Positions 52,201-62,600 of a stretch of DNA of 64,000 nucleotides are shown here, one piece after another. The stretch is from contig CM063244.1 in the NCBI GenBank assembly GCA_032158295.1, positions 21,330,815 through 21,394,814 of the forward strand. The letters are read 5' to 3'. The translations under genes were made by a program, and so were the position numbers. This DNA comes from Pycnopodia helianthoides (Eukaryota; Echinodermata; Asteroidea; Forcipulatida; Asteriidae). The notes below the pieces were generated by a model. It worked only from the letters and a program-made list of their open reading frames with translations. It ran no database searches and was not told the origin of the DNA. Position 1 is the stretch's first letter; each line of letters opens with the position of its first letter.

Positions 52201-55200
52201 CGATGATTGTTAAAACGTGCTTACATAGGCCGCTGGTCCGAAATTAAATTCAGCCTACACTAAATTCATGTTATTGGCAATGTGTTTTAAAGTTTAGGTT
52301 TCTTAGTAAAAAAACATGTGGAGGGATTCAGTTACAATCGATGTAAGTTACATGGAATGCTCTGCAATGGTAACATAATTATTTCTGCCAAACAAGAAGC
52401 CATCTGGTGAAGAAATTGCACGCCGAGCACCGATATAACAAAGGCATGGCGAGTATTCAAGGGAATTGGTGTTATTTCTTTATTTATTGTATCATTATAA
52501 ATTTTTCAATTTGTTATTTTGCATCTTTAATATTTTACAGTTTGAGTACAATCTTTACTTAGCCTTATGCCTTTTTTATATTCAGATTTTTTAATAGTAG
52601 TGTAATTCAAATTCAATTGACCTTTGAAATGTTTTTAATTAAACCAATAAGCGATTATGAATTTTAGAAAAAGGGTATGTCGTACACTTTTTGGCAATGA
52701 AAACAGGAACAATGTAAAAAACCAGGGGCCGTATATCATGTACATTTAAAAGAGAAAGACAAATAAATTTTCCCTTTTGTCGTTGTGAGGTTAGGCAAAT
52801 TTCTTACATACTTGAATAAACGAAAAGTAGCCGAAAAGTCAAAAATGTGTAGAGTATGATCATAGATTCGCCTTGGTCCGTTTATTAAAAGCAGCGTAAC
52901 TGGGATGGTGTGTGTGTGTTTGTAGTGACATTCAAACCGAGGACTTACAACAAAAGGGACAATAGGTCCACGTTCGCTATCACAAAGGAAAACAATGGGG
53001 TCCACGTTTGTCAGGACAAAGAGTTGAACAAAGGAGGGTCCACGATTGGAGGTCATTACACACTTGTGAAGTGAGTGGCTCGATAGTAAATTTATCAACG
53101 ACAAAAACCCTAATTGTTTTGCCCCCGCTTGCCCATATGAAAATTTCTGTAAGGACGCCCACGGAGGTCTCGTGCAAACTTATATCCCCATATAGGTTCC
53201 TCGTCTGTTTTCAATTCAAATAAACCTCCGACGAATACGACACCATTTTCTAACTTCTGGTTGTTGCTGCGTCGAGGTGTCATCGGTATTTCAATTAGCC
53301 ACTGACCCGTGGTGTAACGCAAGCGGTCTAAACACGGTCATGCCGATTCGTTTTCATCACCTGCCTCTCAATTGGAGCTAAGAGATGGCGATGACAATCG
53401 CGAATCCAACGTGTAAACCATGCGTGAACGATGTATAGGCGTAAGTAAAATAAGACTGGTGCTCTTTCTCTTCACAAATGAATAAAGCGTGGGCAGACAA
53501 ACGGAATTTATTAAGGACTTGACTTAATAGAAATTTAATAATAAAATGAACACCTTTTTCCCTTCTTTTTCATCATTTGAGTGTGCCGAGGCGTGTAAAC
53601 CCACGACACTTTGGACTTTGACAAAAGGGACGCAGAAGAGTTGCAAAACGAGAACGTCGGCGATTTTGTTTTTGTGTACCCGTGGGAGCGTAACAAACAA
53701 GAAATACAAAATACAACAAAAAGTGGAAGAAGAAATCGAAGTTATTGATTTAGCAGGTCTACAAACATTGACGAGGAGCAAGCACACGTTCAAGTGAAGA
53801 ACTTCAGCAAAACAATTTCCATGGGGTTTGACAAACCAACAATGTTGTCGGTTTGATTTTGAGTCAAAACACTGCAAGAATCCCCGGTGCAACCTTAATT
53901 TGCGACGGTTCAAACGGTTTCAGAAATGGCTTCACCCCCCATCTCCTCCCACGCGAGACCCTTAGTTCCCTTGACAGACAACTCTATAGGCCTAAGACTA
54001 TTGCCAGCAAGACAAATCGTCTTGCACTGTATCTGGTTGACCTTAGAGGAAGTTTTCACCGACGTAATAATAATTTGGATGTGTGTTTGCAATTGCAGGA
54101 ATTGCAGCAGGCACGGAACGTTTCCACGTTGCTTTATCTCGAGGGTAAAATTGCGAGGCGTGCTTTATCAACTTATGAGGGCTCGCTCCAACGGAGCAGC
54201 GCGAGTTTCGTTTGGATGTACACAGGTCATGCGTTTTATTTGACGGACAATTTGAAGTAGCCCTTTAGAAGCGAACCGGTCAGTCAGAAGTATACGGTGG
54301 CTCATGTTTGCCAGTTCCTATAGCTCTTTTTGCGGCGTTATATCGCCGTAGTATAGTAATATATCGCCGTACTAGTGCGTTATATTGCCGTACTATCGCT
54401 TTATAATGCGTATTTTAATGCGTCTTTTCGCCGTATTTTATTGTGTTATATCACCGTAATCTTTTTGCCTTATCTCCGTACTGTAACTTTATATCGCCGT
54501 AATTTATTGCGTTATCACGCTGTATTTATTGTGATACATTGCCGCAATTGCGTTATATCAATGTACTATTACGTTACTTCGATGTACTTTGCGTTACATC
54601 GATGTACTATGTACATCGATGTACTATGGCGTCATATCGCCGTACATGAGTCTTGAGTTAAATCCTTATTCAGCTATTGTAGCTATATTAGCTACTACAA
54701 CGCAATAAAGTATACGTTGATACAACGCAATAGTAGGGCGACGTAACCCAAATTGCCATTAAAAAACATGAGGAATTGGCGAGTATGAAGCCACTATACA
54801 GACGAATATACAGTTGTACACCATAATAATGTACTGACCAGGGCCCAATGTCATAGAGCTGCTTAAGCACAAAAATGGCTATGCAAATGATGCTTACAAG
54901 AATAAGGTTACCAGCCAAAATACCATTCCACTTGTATCATTTGTGGCTGAGACCCCGCTCATTTTTGCTGAGCAGAAATTGTTAAGCACAATTGGCCGCT
55001 TACGCAGCTCTATGAAACTGGGCCCAGTTCTGAATACAGTTTCGTTTGGTGTCATACAGTAATGCACAAGCAGTAGCGGACTGGCTGCTTCCATTTGCAT
55101 TACAGAACCAATAACATTATTCATGAAACATCTCTATCTTCGTGGTTGATTTGGCGCCCATACGCGAACTGAGGGAAGAACACGTGTTTTGACAAAGTTG

Positions 55201-58200
55201 CCTCAACAGACGGCTATTCGGGCTACGGTGTGAGGCTTGGCTGCTGAAATCACTGCTTGTTTTTCCTGTCTGGACGAGGCATTTGCAACGCGTCTTAATC
55301 AACAAGATCTTATCGGCCTTATGCCTTGCTGCTATCAGATACAATAATCTCAGAATTAGAACAAGATCAACGAATTAACCCCCCTTTTTTAGTTCAGTGA
55401 TTAGTATCACCTCACTGGATCTCGAATGTTGAATGCATTCCATTCAAAGGAGCATATCTGGTGGATAAACTAGAATTCTAAAATGTTGCTTTACATAAAC
55501 TATATATTGTAACCAAACCACTATACTAAATACGATCACCGCCTTAATAGTAAAAAAAAAAATAATAATAGATAGGCCTAAATAAATAAAATAATAATGA
55601 TAATAAGATAAAACTCAAAAACGATTAACAAACAAAAACATTTTACTGATTTGTTTTTTATCTCTCTTTTCCTCGACGTGTTTAGTGATGTTCGATATCC
55701 TCAGGTCACAGAAGGGAGAGACTAGGTATTAACCCTGAGAAATAAACCCCACATTCTGTAAACATTAATTATTTAAATGGTTTCCCTTTTGAGGGACCAG
55801 AAACACAGTTAATTGATTAATGGTGTCGAGCTATGTGTACCTTGCGGACAAGAATATATAGGCCAACGCTCGACCGGCCTGGCGACTCAATTTCGAATCA
55901 ATTTCGGTGCAGCGATGTTTCGCCGGGAAAGAGGGGCTTGGGTTGAACAGTGAGGGTGTAAGTAAACGTTTACGAGCAGGCTTTGAGCTATTACAGGTTA
56001 GCGGGATGAACACTCTCTTGGGGATAACCCACGCCTTCTACGACAGCTCCATTTCACTCGATGACTATACGTAAGGAAACGAACGGCAAAAGATGTTCGC
56101 AAGTATGTAGTGTAATTCAGAATGTCGTGCATGCAGTGGCATTATACTTAACCTTTTTTTTGGGGGGGGGGGGGTGGGGGCCTTGACATAATTTGAGAGT
56201 GTTTTTTAATGTAATGTATGGAACCATTCATTTGTGCATTTTTTCGATCCCATTTTGGGGTAGGGGAGCGAGAGGGTTCTGAGCGTGGGTGGGGGATCCC
56301 GCCCCTACCCACCGCGCTGGTTACACCACTGCTTGCAAGTGACACAACATACCCGTATGGATAAGAATAAAGCACTTGTTTAACTCCTAAATGTATAAAA
56401 AAAGGACTGGGGCATTAAAGGTATTATTCAGGATTGGTAGAGCTGACAAAACAGTTGCAAACAAAGTTCATGTTTTGTGTGATTAACCATATTACATGAA
56501 ACAACAAACCTGTGAAAATTTGAGCTCAATTGGTCATCGAGGTCACGAGAAAATAGTGAAAAGAGACCTTATGTGTTTTCTGTTTTTCAAACATCAAGTT
56601 TATTATCGCGCGCGATAAAAACTATTGTTTTATTCATTTCTCAGAAACGATAGCATTTCAGGCAGAATTTTGAAGGAACCCTTTCTACCATTACTTACTT
56701 TAAATCATGTAAGTTATGTGTGAATCTGTGAACATTTGTGTTTTTCGATCTTACCAATAGTGTACAGGGCCTTTAAGGACGTATATATTCTCTACCAATA
56801 TGTACCTCACTTTGTGTTCCACGAAAAATGGGGATCTTACAGGCTACTGTGCCCCTTCAAACCATTGTGGTCTTGCCGATTTTGTTCCAATACATTAAGC
56901 TCCAATGTTATGGTCGCCACCTTCTTGTTTTGACAAGGATTATCTGTCGAGTGTAGGGACATAGAAGGTATCCGACTGGCTGAGATCGGACGCCTGTAAT
57001 GCGAATATTAATAATTGTTCATAATCCACTGGTTAAGACAGATAACAGATCATTATGACACGTTCATGCTGCTTAGTTTTTACGTCAAGGCTACCGGGCT
57101 ATTATTACATGCAATAATACCTACGCTTCCGTTTCATAGATTAATAAAAATCTGTAAAAACCATCACGCCGTAATATAAAACACCACAGAAATAAATTCG
57201 GCAACATAGGGTGTAAGTTATATCTCTCTTTATACATTGTTTATCTGGTTGCATTATATGATGATAAGGGTGCACTTTCCAATTGCACCAAACCACTAGA
57301 TTATCCAAGGAGCTGAAGCAGAAAGGTTTGGGTAACTGCTGTGGAGACAACCATGATACATTATTTGGGTTTAAGGTAGAGCTAACAAAATAGTTGCAGA
57401 AAGTGTTCATGTTTTTAATCAACCATTAATACATGAAATAACAGACCTGTAAAATTTGAGCTTCATCCACTGAAAAACCATGCACAATTTTCAGCATGTG
57501 AACACATTGCCCTTAATTTTGGTTGTAACAACCGAAATCAGCTGTTGCGGTTTTTAGGTTTTCAGACACAGTTTTTTTTTCTAATATGACTTAATTGCAG
57601 AGGGGAAATATTTGGTTCTAGTATGAACTTCATAATCAGTTAGCTTTCAAACTAAAATTAAACAGTGATGTTTTTTATGCTTAACAATCCTGTATAATAC
57701 CTTTAACTTTGGTTGATCGATGGATAATTAGTTGACACAAGTGTTCCTTGAGTAATATATACGAACATATATTATTTAAGGTGTATGTTTTGTTATGACG
57801 GCATTCATTCTTAGTACAAAGTGGGATCGAAAAAGGCCCTTCAAAGTATTTTTATAAGCTTTTTTGTGGATAAATCGCCACGTAGTTTATCAGAGTATTT
57901 CCATAACTATGAATGGAAATGTTTTATTAGGGTTCCCTCCGAATAAAGGCTCCTCCTTTTCCAAAGAACGTTCATACTGTAATAATTTCTGCGATATCTT
58001 GTCTGGACTTGGTGAAGTCTTATAGTACAGTAAGTGGCTGATGGGATTGTGCCTTTGATGATATACACGCATGGAATTCGGCACACAGTCAGAGTATGTC
58101 ATGATAAAGATATTTGGCTATAGGGCCATCACAGATTTGACCATAGCAAAAAGAAAGGTAGTATAACAAGCAATGACAGCCATTTTGAACAGTTTCGAAA

Positions 58201-59667
58201 TTGCTTGTTGTTCCACCAATAATTGTTTTTAAATTGCAAACCTGTGATGGCTCTATTGCCTATAGCCAAATAGCTTTCTCATGACTGTGTGCCGAATTCC
58301 AAGCTTGAATCATCAAAGGCACAATCCCCCCATTTATTTTTCATTTATCTGCCCCGTTGTTGGCATTATTTAGATTCCGAAGACCGTATTTGGGATGGAT
58401 TGGAGGTGCCTCCAACGTTGCAATGTACCGGTATTTATCAGTAGCATGTAGCTGTAGCCACGACCGCGAAAGCCGTCGACACAAACGCGGCATCACTGGC
58501 GAAACCGAAGACGGAGGAGTAAAAATATACCCCGACTTCTATTTGTAATGGTACAAATCTAATTATCATTTGCTTATTGTATTGACACCAATGATCTCTT
58601 AAGGCAGACTGAATCGTTAAAGCTACGAAGCCTATGGAAATGTGTAAACAATGCTTCAAGTAGCCAAGCACAATACAAACTATGCTTGCCAGAATGAGGT
58701 TACCAGCCAAAATACACATGTACTATCGGTGACTGGTATTCTGCATTTTTTGTGTGTTTTGCTTAGCAGAAATTATTTATTGACTTTTTGAATGCTTAAG
58801 CAGCTACATGAAATTGGGCCAAGGAATGCTGGATAAAGATCAAATGACAAAGCTTCTGCCCTTCTTAAGTGCACATATAGTACCAATGCACCTATCGTCC
58901 CATTAGAACAAACAGACAAACACATTACATAAATGATTGCTTTTTCAGAAGTGTGTAATGTAACCATCCTCCTCTAGCTTTCATGAACTTGTAAACATTA
59001 CATGACAACTCATAAAAACCAGTTCATAATTTGGCTGAGCCTATTACTTCAATTTAGCAACCGAAAAATAAGGTTAACAAACTGGGGTTAATGTTCTTGC
59101 AGATCGTCATTTTTCATACAGGAAAAACCTATTTTCATTTCGCACTTGACACAAGAAGAACATTGTACCACACTTGTAAAGCTCACACATAAAAACAATG
59201 TGCTACAACCACATTGGTGGTGAGTACAATCACAGCGATCCTTAAGCTACCACGACACGTTACATTTCACTATAACCAGTGCTAAATAAAAACAAATGCC
59301 ATAACACACTTTTACATTTTCTTTATGTAATATTCATACTACTTAATAATTCATATTTATTCGTGTTACACATTTTGTTAAGAGCAAAGTGACAAGATTA
59401 CCATTTCCATTCTCCAGATCTACGGTAGCGGAATGTCATGTAAGCCTCGAAGTAGAGAAAGCCATTGATTGACACCAGAAGCCACCACGTTGGGTCATTC
59501 TTGACGGTAGCTACTCTCCAAACAGCGAGAATAGACGACACGGAGAACATAACTCGCACGAACACGCCCTGAGCCATGGTGTAGATGCGGGGAACAGAGC
59601 ACCGCTCCTCGGTCCCGCCGTCCTCCCCTCCCTTCCCGTTCTTCATGGTGTCACGCTTCTCTTCCAT
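35249..59667 (-). CDS. TMEM26: TMEM26-family multipass membrane protein, 3 coding exons, 468 aa
   Basis: The exons 59402-59667, 36678-36849 and 35249-36217 join in one frame (266 + 172 + 969 bp including TGA). TMEM26 is a conserved animal membrane protein of poorly known function. Eight hydrophobic segments are visible: around FVRVMFSVSSILAVW, TWWLLVSINGFLYF, VLMYLISTVPAIWIL, LALQQTLLFVLIVG, LSQLLLVYIGIAADIL, YVMVYWILTIWTWSLLQF, LMTTIIMQDGPYLAMRLYI and MMIFFTCKNMLVMLLQFY. Diagnostic family blocks are VWRVATVKNDPTWWLL, GRWLLPKG, SRDQLSQLLL, AADILEF and INQMMIFF. A putative N-glycosylation site (NSS) lies in exon 2. The last ~120 residues are a hydrophilic Pro/Ser/Arg-rich tail, which makes the protein about 100 residues longer than human TMEM26 (368 aa from memory). 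Confidence 0.93.
36678..36849 (-). CDS. TMEM26: TMEM26 exon 2 (residues 89-146)
   Basis: The acceptor is TTGCAG and the donor GTGAGT. The opening G completes the split Trp codon. It encodes FCPSVLMYLISTVPAIWILE, which aligns with [20 protein letters not shown] of TMEM26, then a polar loop with NSS. Confidence 0.9.
37098..37232. repeat. ACCCGG/CACTCTAAAAA element, copy 2 (truncated)
   Basis: It begins ACACTCTAAAAAATAATTCC, continues CGGGTCAGAAATGACAGGG and GAGACCCGGAATCTGTG, and ends near GGGTAAATTCTCAAC. The right terminal repeat is missing. A tRNA-like GGTTTGAACCC complement lies just upstream near 37006. Confidence 0.65.
37861..38220 (+). mobile_element. MITE family A, diverged copy
   Basis: Collinear with family A (GTAATTACTC, GTGAGAAACGACTCCCT, GAAAGCACACAATTC, CACAGGTTTGTTATTTT), but with many substitutions and altered ends (GGATACTTTTGGTAATT and AAAAGTATATCCTGCC). 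The central palindrome is lost. Confidence 0.75.
42553..42975. mobile_element. MITE family L, copy 2
   Basis: Ends CACTCATTTTCCAATGGATA and its complement near 42945-42970 (GGGCTCTATCCTTTGGAAAA) form an inverted repeat of about 35 bp. The interior matches 4650-5095 (CTCTAACCTCACG, TACTCTTTCAGAGC). Confidence 0.7.
43036..43429 (+). mobile_element. MITE family D, copy 2
   Basis: Begins TTAAAGGTATTACACAGGAT and ends AATCCTTTATAAAACTTTTAA. It contains GTTCATGTTTTGTGTGATC and AACTTCATAATCAGTAAGC. The two ends form an imperfect inverted pair. Confidence 0.78.
43668..44054 (-). mobile_element. MITE family A, reverse copy with a different centre
   Basis: Termini TTAAAGACACTGGACACCA and AGTGTCCACTGCCTTTAA. 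The centre here is GAGACCTCAAAATC paired with the inverted GAGGTCTCGAAATC, a variant of the CACGCGTG centre in copies 1 and 3. Confidence 0.85.
47047..47370 (+). mobile_element. MITE family A, diverged copy
   Basis: Ends TTAAAAGGCACTGTATAC and AAAAATATACCCGCCTTTG. The centre is AAAAAGGCTTCGTGAAGCC with its complement. It has the core CAACTTCGATGACCAATTGA and TCACAGGTTTGT. Confidence 0.75.
48202..48595 (-). mobile_element. MITE family C, copy 3, full length
   Basis: Ends TTAAAGGAACATTACAGAA and TTCTGTAATGTTCCTTTAA are inverted repeats flanked by TTAA-like bases. The centre is CGCTCACTGAGCG. It is in opposite orientation to 14442 and 30633. Confidence 0.9.
49136..49419. mobile_element. ACCCGG/CACTCTAAAAA MITE, copy 3, near full length with A27 insertion
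   Basis: TGCACTCTAAAAACTC at the left pairs with TTTTTTTTAGAGTGCA at the right. CCGGGTAAGAACTGAG and TTCTGACCCGGG are inner inverted pairs. A run of 27 A (49239-49265) interrupts it. A short direct repeat (ATTCTCT.CAAGTGGTCCG) flanks it near 49116 and 49460. Confidence 0.78.
51139..51500 (+). mobile_element. MITE family B, copy 2
   Basis: Ends TTTAAAGGTATTATACAGG and GTGTACAGGGCCTTTAA. Centre TTATCGCGCGCGATAA. Core TGAAAATTTGAGCTCAATTG and GTCATCGGAGTCACGAGG. Confidence 0.88.
52026..52200. mobile_element. GGGCCCAATTTC foldback MITE, copy 2
   Basis: GGGCCTAATTTCATATAGC at the left and GCTCTATATGAAATCGGGCC at the right are inverted; GCTTAAGCAC and GTTAAGCAA blocks repeat inside. Confidence 0.78.
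54330..54655 (+). repeat. Degenerate tandem array of TTATATCGCCGTA motifs
   Basis: About 16-20 irregular units built on GCGTTATATCGCCGTACTA are spaced roughly 15-25 bp apart and diverge to CGATGTACTATG at the right end. No constant period was found, so this is an old or slippage-prone array. Confidence 0.8.
54841..55025. mobile_element. GGGCCCAATTTC foldback MITE, copy 3
   Basis: GGGCCCAATGTCATAGAGC at the left and GCTCTATGAAACTGGGCCC at the right are inverted. The interior has GGTTACCAGCCAAAATACC. Confidence 0.82.
56415..56776 (+). mobile_element. MITE family B, copy 3
   Basis: Ends TTAAAGGTATTATTCAGG and GTGTACAGGGCCTTTAA. Centre TTATCGCGCGCGATAA. Highly similar to 51139-51500 over its length. 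Confidence 0.9.
57370..57706 (+). mobile_element. MITE family D, copy 3 (left end deleted)
   Basis: It begins TTTAAGGTAGAGCTAACA, missing about 14 bp of the left terminus, and ends AACAATCCTGTATAATACC then TTTAA. GTTGTAACAACCGAAATC and AACTTCATAATCAGTTAGC match the other D copies. Confidence 0.8.
58043..58328. mobile_element. Inverted-repeat element with ~87-bp arms
   Basis: The left arm GGGATTGTGCCTTTGATGAT, then GGAATTCGGCACACAGTCA, GCTATAGGGCCATCACAG, is mirrored at 58242-58328. About 105 bp of unrelated sequence lies between the arms. Confidence 0.82.
58650..58820. mobile_element. GGGCCCAATTTC foldback MITE, diverged copy 4
   Basis: It shares GGTTACCAGCCAAAATACAC with copy 3 and ends GCAGCTACATGAAATTGGGCC. 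The left end is eroded. Confidence 0.65.
59402..59667 (-). CDS. TMEM26: TMEM26 exon 1 (residues 1-89)
   Basis: The start ATG at 59665-59667 lies in a strong GCCGCATGG context. A later in-frame MAQGVFV would give an N-terminus nearer vertebrate length, so that start is possible too. The exon ends in AAATG before donor GTAATC, splitting the Trp codon of GEWKW. TM1 and TM2 are encoded here. Confidence 0.9.
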
Positions 59668-62600
59668 GCGGCCACACAGGTTTAATAACTTTAAAAGATG
59701 TTTGGAATATTATTCTTTCACACCCAAATGCGTAAAGTTATTGATGTATGATAATTCTTTGCAATTTAGACGATCTCAAAGTGATAAAGCTGAGTGCTGA
59801 AGTTACAGCCATTCACGGCTAATGGTTTGTCCTTGAGATGGGTAAAGGCCTTAGTTATAAAACACAGCAACAACTAAGGAGCTCGTATCGATGTCCTCTT
59901 TTCTCAAAAACGCCCTCATTCCCCCTCCCTCGGAAGAACTCCAAAAAATGTCCGACGGCGATTTGCACGTCTTGTGGTCTTCACGCAGTGACAAATTGAT
60001 GCGTCTTACCGTAAACCGAAACTGGGGTCATTAAGGAGCACTGGAGCCCTTCAAACCACGCGTCGATGGTTCGTCTTCCAGCTGTGGTTTCCAAACCCTA
60101 GAGCGAATGGTATCCCAAGGGTAACTTCAGAACAGATCCGTTTTGGCGATTTTCTCCCCCCACGAGTCACCATATAGTGGATGAGTATTACGAGAGCTGC
60201 GTCGTCTATCGTGTACGGCACATCAAACGTAGTGAACTGCAGCTTGGGGGCCTTTATTCGCGTAAACGTTAACGGTATCAACACACAATATGGACCAATA
60301 GACTTGTGCAAGTGTTCCGTGTGTTCTATCTTTAACTATATATATTATATTGTTGATAATTCCATTGTTGCGACTGACACGCTTTATAGTAGAAGTCCAA
60401 GGCGATGACACATTGGTTGCGTTTACCCCCCCCCCATCCGCCAATATTGGCAGTTCAGTTTCCAAGAAAATGTAGGACCATCTTATTCTATAGATTTCCA
60501 TTTATATATATTTTAATGATTATTATAACTGCCTGTTATTTTTAGACCGTTGTGATCGTCGTTACTCACCCTAATCCGGATGACATTTGCTAATATCGGT
60601 GAAAACGCCAATGCATTTGCAATTCCGAATGCAACCCCAAAAGATTGGCAGACACCCCCGTGAAACATGTTTGGCCGTTGACTCCCTGATTGGCATTCAC
60701 CAGACCACCCATCCATCCTCCAATACTGTGAAAGGGGACAGTTCATTAAGAGTTTGAAGCTCTACATTGGTAATGTAGAGAGTCAAAAAAGTTACTTGTC
60801 TTTTGTTCGAACAAATTTTGTTCATTTTTCATTTTGGTCACACAAGGCGGCATTGTGTTTAACGAACACCTGCTCGAAAGCAATACCGATCAGTTAATGT
60901 TAAAATAAAAACCGAAAGGCTCACCACTATACAAGCGTAATAATTATAATTTAACAAAGGAATTGTGATATCTGGTTCAGTATTTGGTTTTACAGTGTTC
61001 AGTATTTGATCCAAGGACATCTTAATTAAAACTGGCAGCATCTTATAAATGCCAGGTCATATCTTCCCTCGCTGCTGATTTCCTCTTCTAATTCATCTTC
61101 GTTAAGGAATTATTAGTAATCGAGAGACTTGCTGGAAGTTTACTGTTTTCCAAGTTGATGTTATCATTCAAGAGGCCACGTTTTATTAAGTGAAGAATAC
61201 GTCATATCATTAGCTGCACTATACAACCAGCAGTGGTTCATTATTATATTTAATAAGTCTAGCTGGTCCCTCAAAATTTCATTTGCCGTGAAATTCTTTG
61301 AACACGTCAGACAGACCTATCACATGACCACACAGACTTTATAGAGTGTTTGGCTGTCGTCGGAATCGTAAATTGAAGGGCTTCTGGCTCACTGCAAAAA
61401 GGGCACACAAGCCGACAATACTAATTGAAATAAAAACTAAAAGAGTGCATTCGTCCCAAGCCATCGATCCTTTACCGTCAAACCTTTGCACCAATTAGTG
61501 GGTGTTTGATCATCATATCTGGCGATTCAAACTACACTCTCAACAGCCGAAAAGAACCCACAACGAAACAGTTAAAGTTAAAGTTATTTATTTAGTTGTA
61601 CATCCACATCTTTTCTATAAGTTCTGTCCTCTTCTAACCTCTTCGAAATCATTTCTAAAGACCCGGCAATCCAAGGAAAGAAATTGCCAATGGCATCACA
61701 ATTCACAAAAAGCATTGATCACAGTCACAATTCTAGCATGCAGCATCGCATTATGAATCTGCCCCTGATGTGATGCATCATTTTGCCTATCCTCATTAGC
61801 GACAGAGAAGAGAAACCAAGGAACGGTGGACAAATAAAGGCAGTAAAGATTACAGGGGGAAAGGGGCTTGCTCCCCCGAATGGGAACTGACAGTTTCCTC
61901 CTGTCTGCCTTGAGCCATTCCAAAGAAGAAGAAAAAGATACATATACGAAATCATTAAACTGAATGCCAGTATTCACGTGGCTATAACGGTGCAACAATT
62001 CATCTCCCATGACTGAATGGAAGGTGACGCGGGAAATTGGTCTAGCGATCGGTCAGACCGTACACTCCCCGAAGGGACGCTCTTTATTGGGGAAAAAATG
62101 ATAGCTGCCATATTATTATCACTCAGTGCTTTTTTATAATACGGGGGCGGCTCTCCGCTTTAGAGCATGTGATGCACTGCAAATATTAACAACTCTTAAT
62201 GTTGACCATACAAAAACCGGTACTTGAGTAGTCCCTGCTGAGTACAGCTATACCAAGTACCATTCATTAAACTGTTAATAGAAGCAGTATGGCTATAGTG
62301 GGTTTTTTTTTCTACTAAGGGGTAGCTCATAAAATCTCCCTTAAATGTCCGCTGGGAATGAAGAACTGACGCTTATTACGAGGTACTATAAGCTTCCTCA
62401 AGCTCTCCACTGGAATAGCAGGCACACAGGTTCAATGGTACTCCGTAAAAATAGGGAATATCTCGGAGAAAGAACACCAGAAGACCGAGTTCTAAACAAT
62501 TTGTCCTCTTTCATTTGAAGCCCCGTCGGTAAAAGAAGAACCAATTTCACTCGGGCAGAGCTCGTCCAGAACAAAACTCAGTAGGCAGAGCCCCACTTCA

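Larger units (their letters stand above)
36850..59401 (-). other. TMEM26 intron 1 (22.6 kb)
   Basis: No nested gene was recognised on either strand. The intron carries MITEs of families A, B, C, D and L, GGGCCCAATTTC elements, an ACCCGG element and a (CGCCGTA)-like degenerate array, described separately. Long stretches such as 38.3-42.5, 44.1-47.0 and 52.2-54.3 kb hold only short simple repeats ((AAT)n near 40952-40972) and no supported feature. Confidence 0.6.

Noticed and set aside
53524..53913. 129-codon minus frame and overlapping plus frames
   Set aside because: No domain, low-complexity composition, and no matching exon signals within TMEM26 intron 1.
61696..62010. 104-codon minus frame upstream of TMEM26
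   Set aside because: No recognised motif. It looks like anonymous repeat-like sequence and has no supporting neighbour exon.
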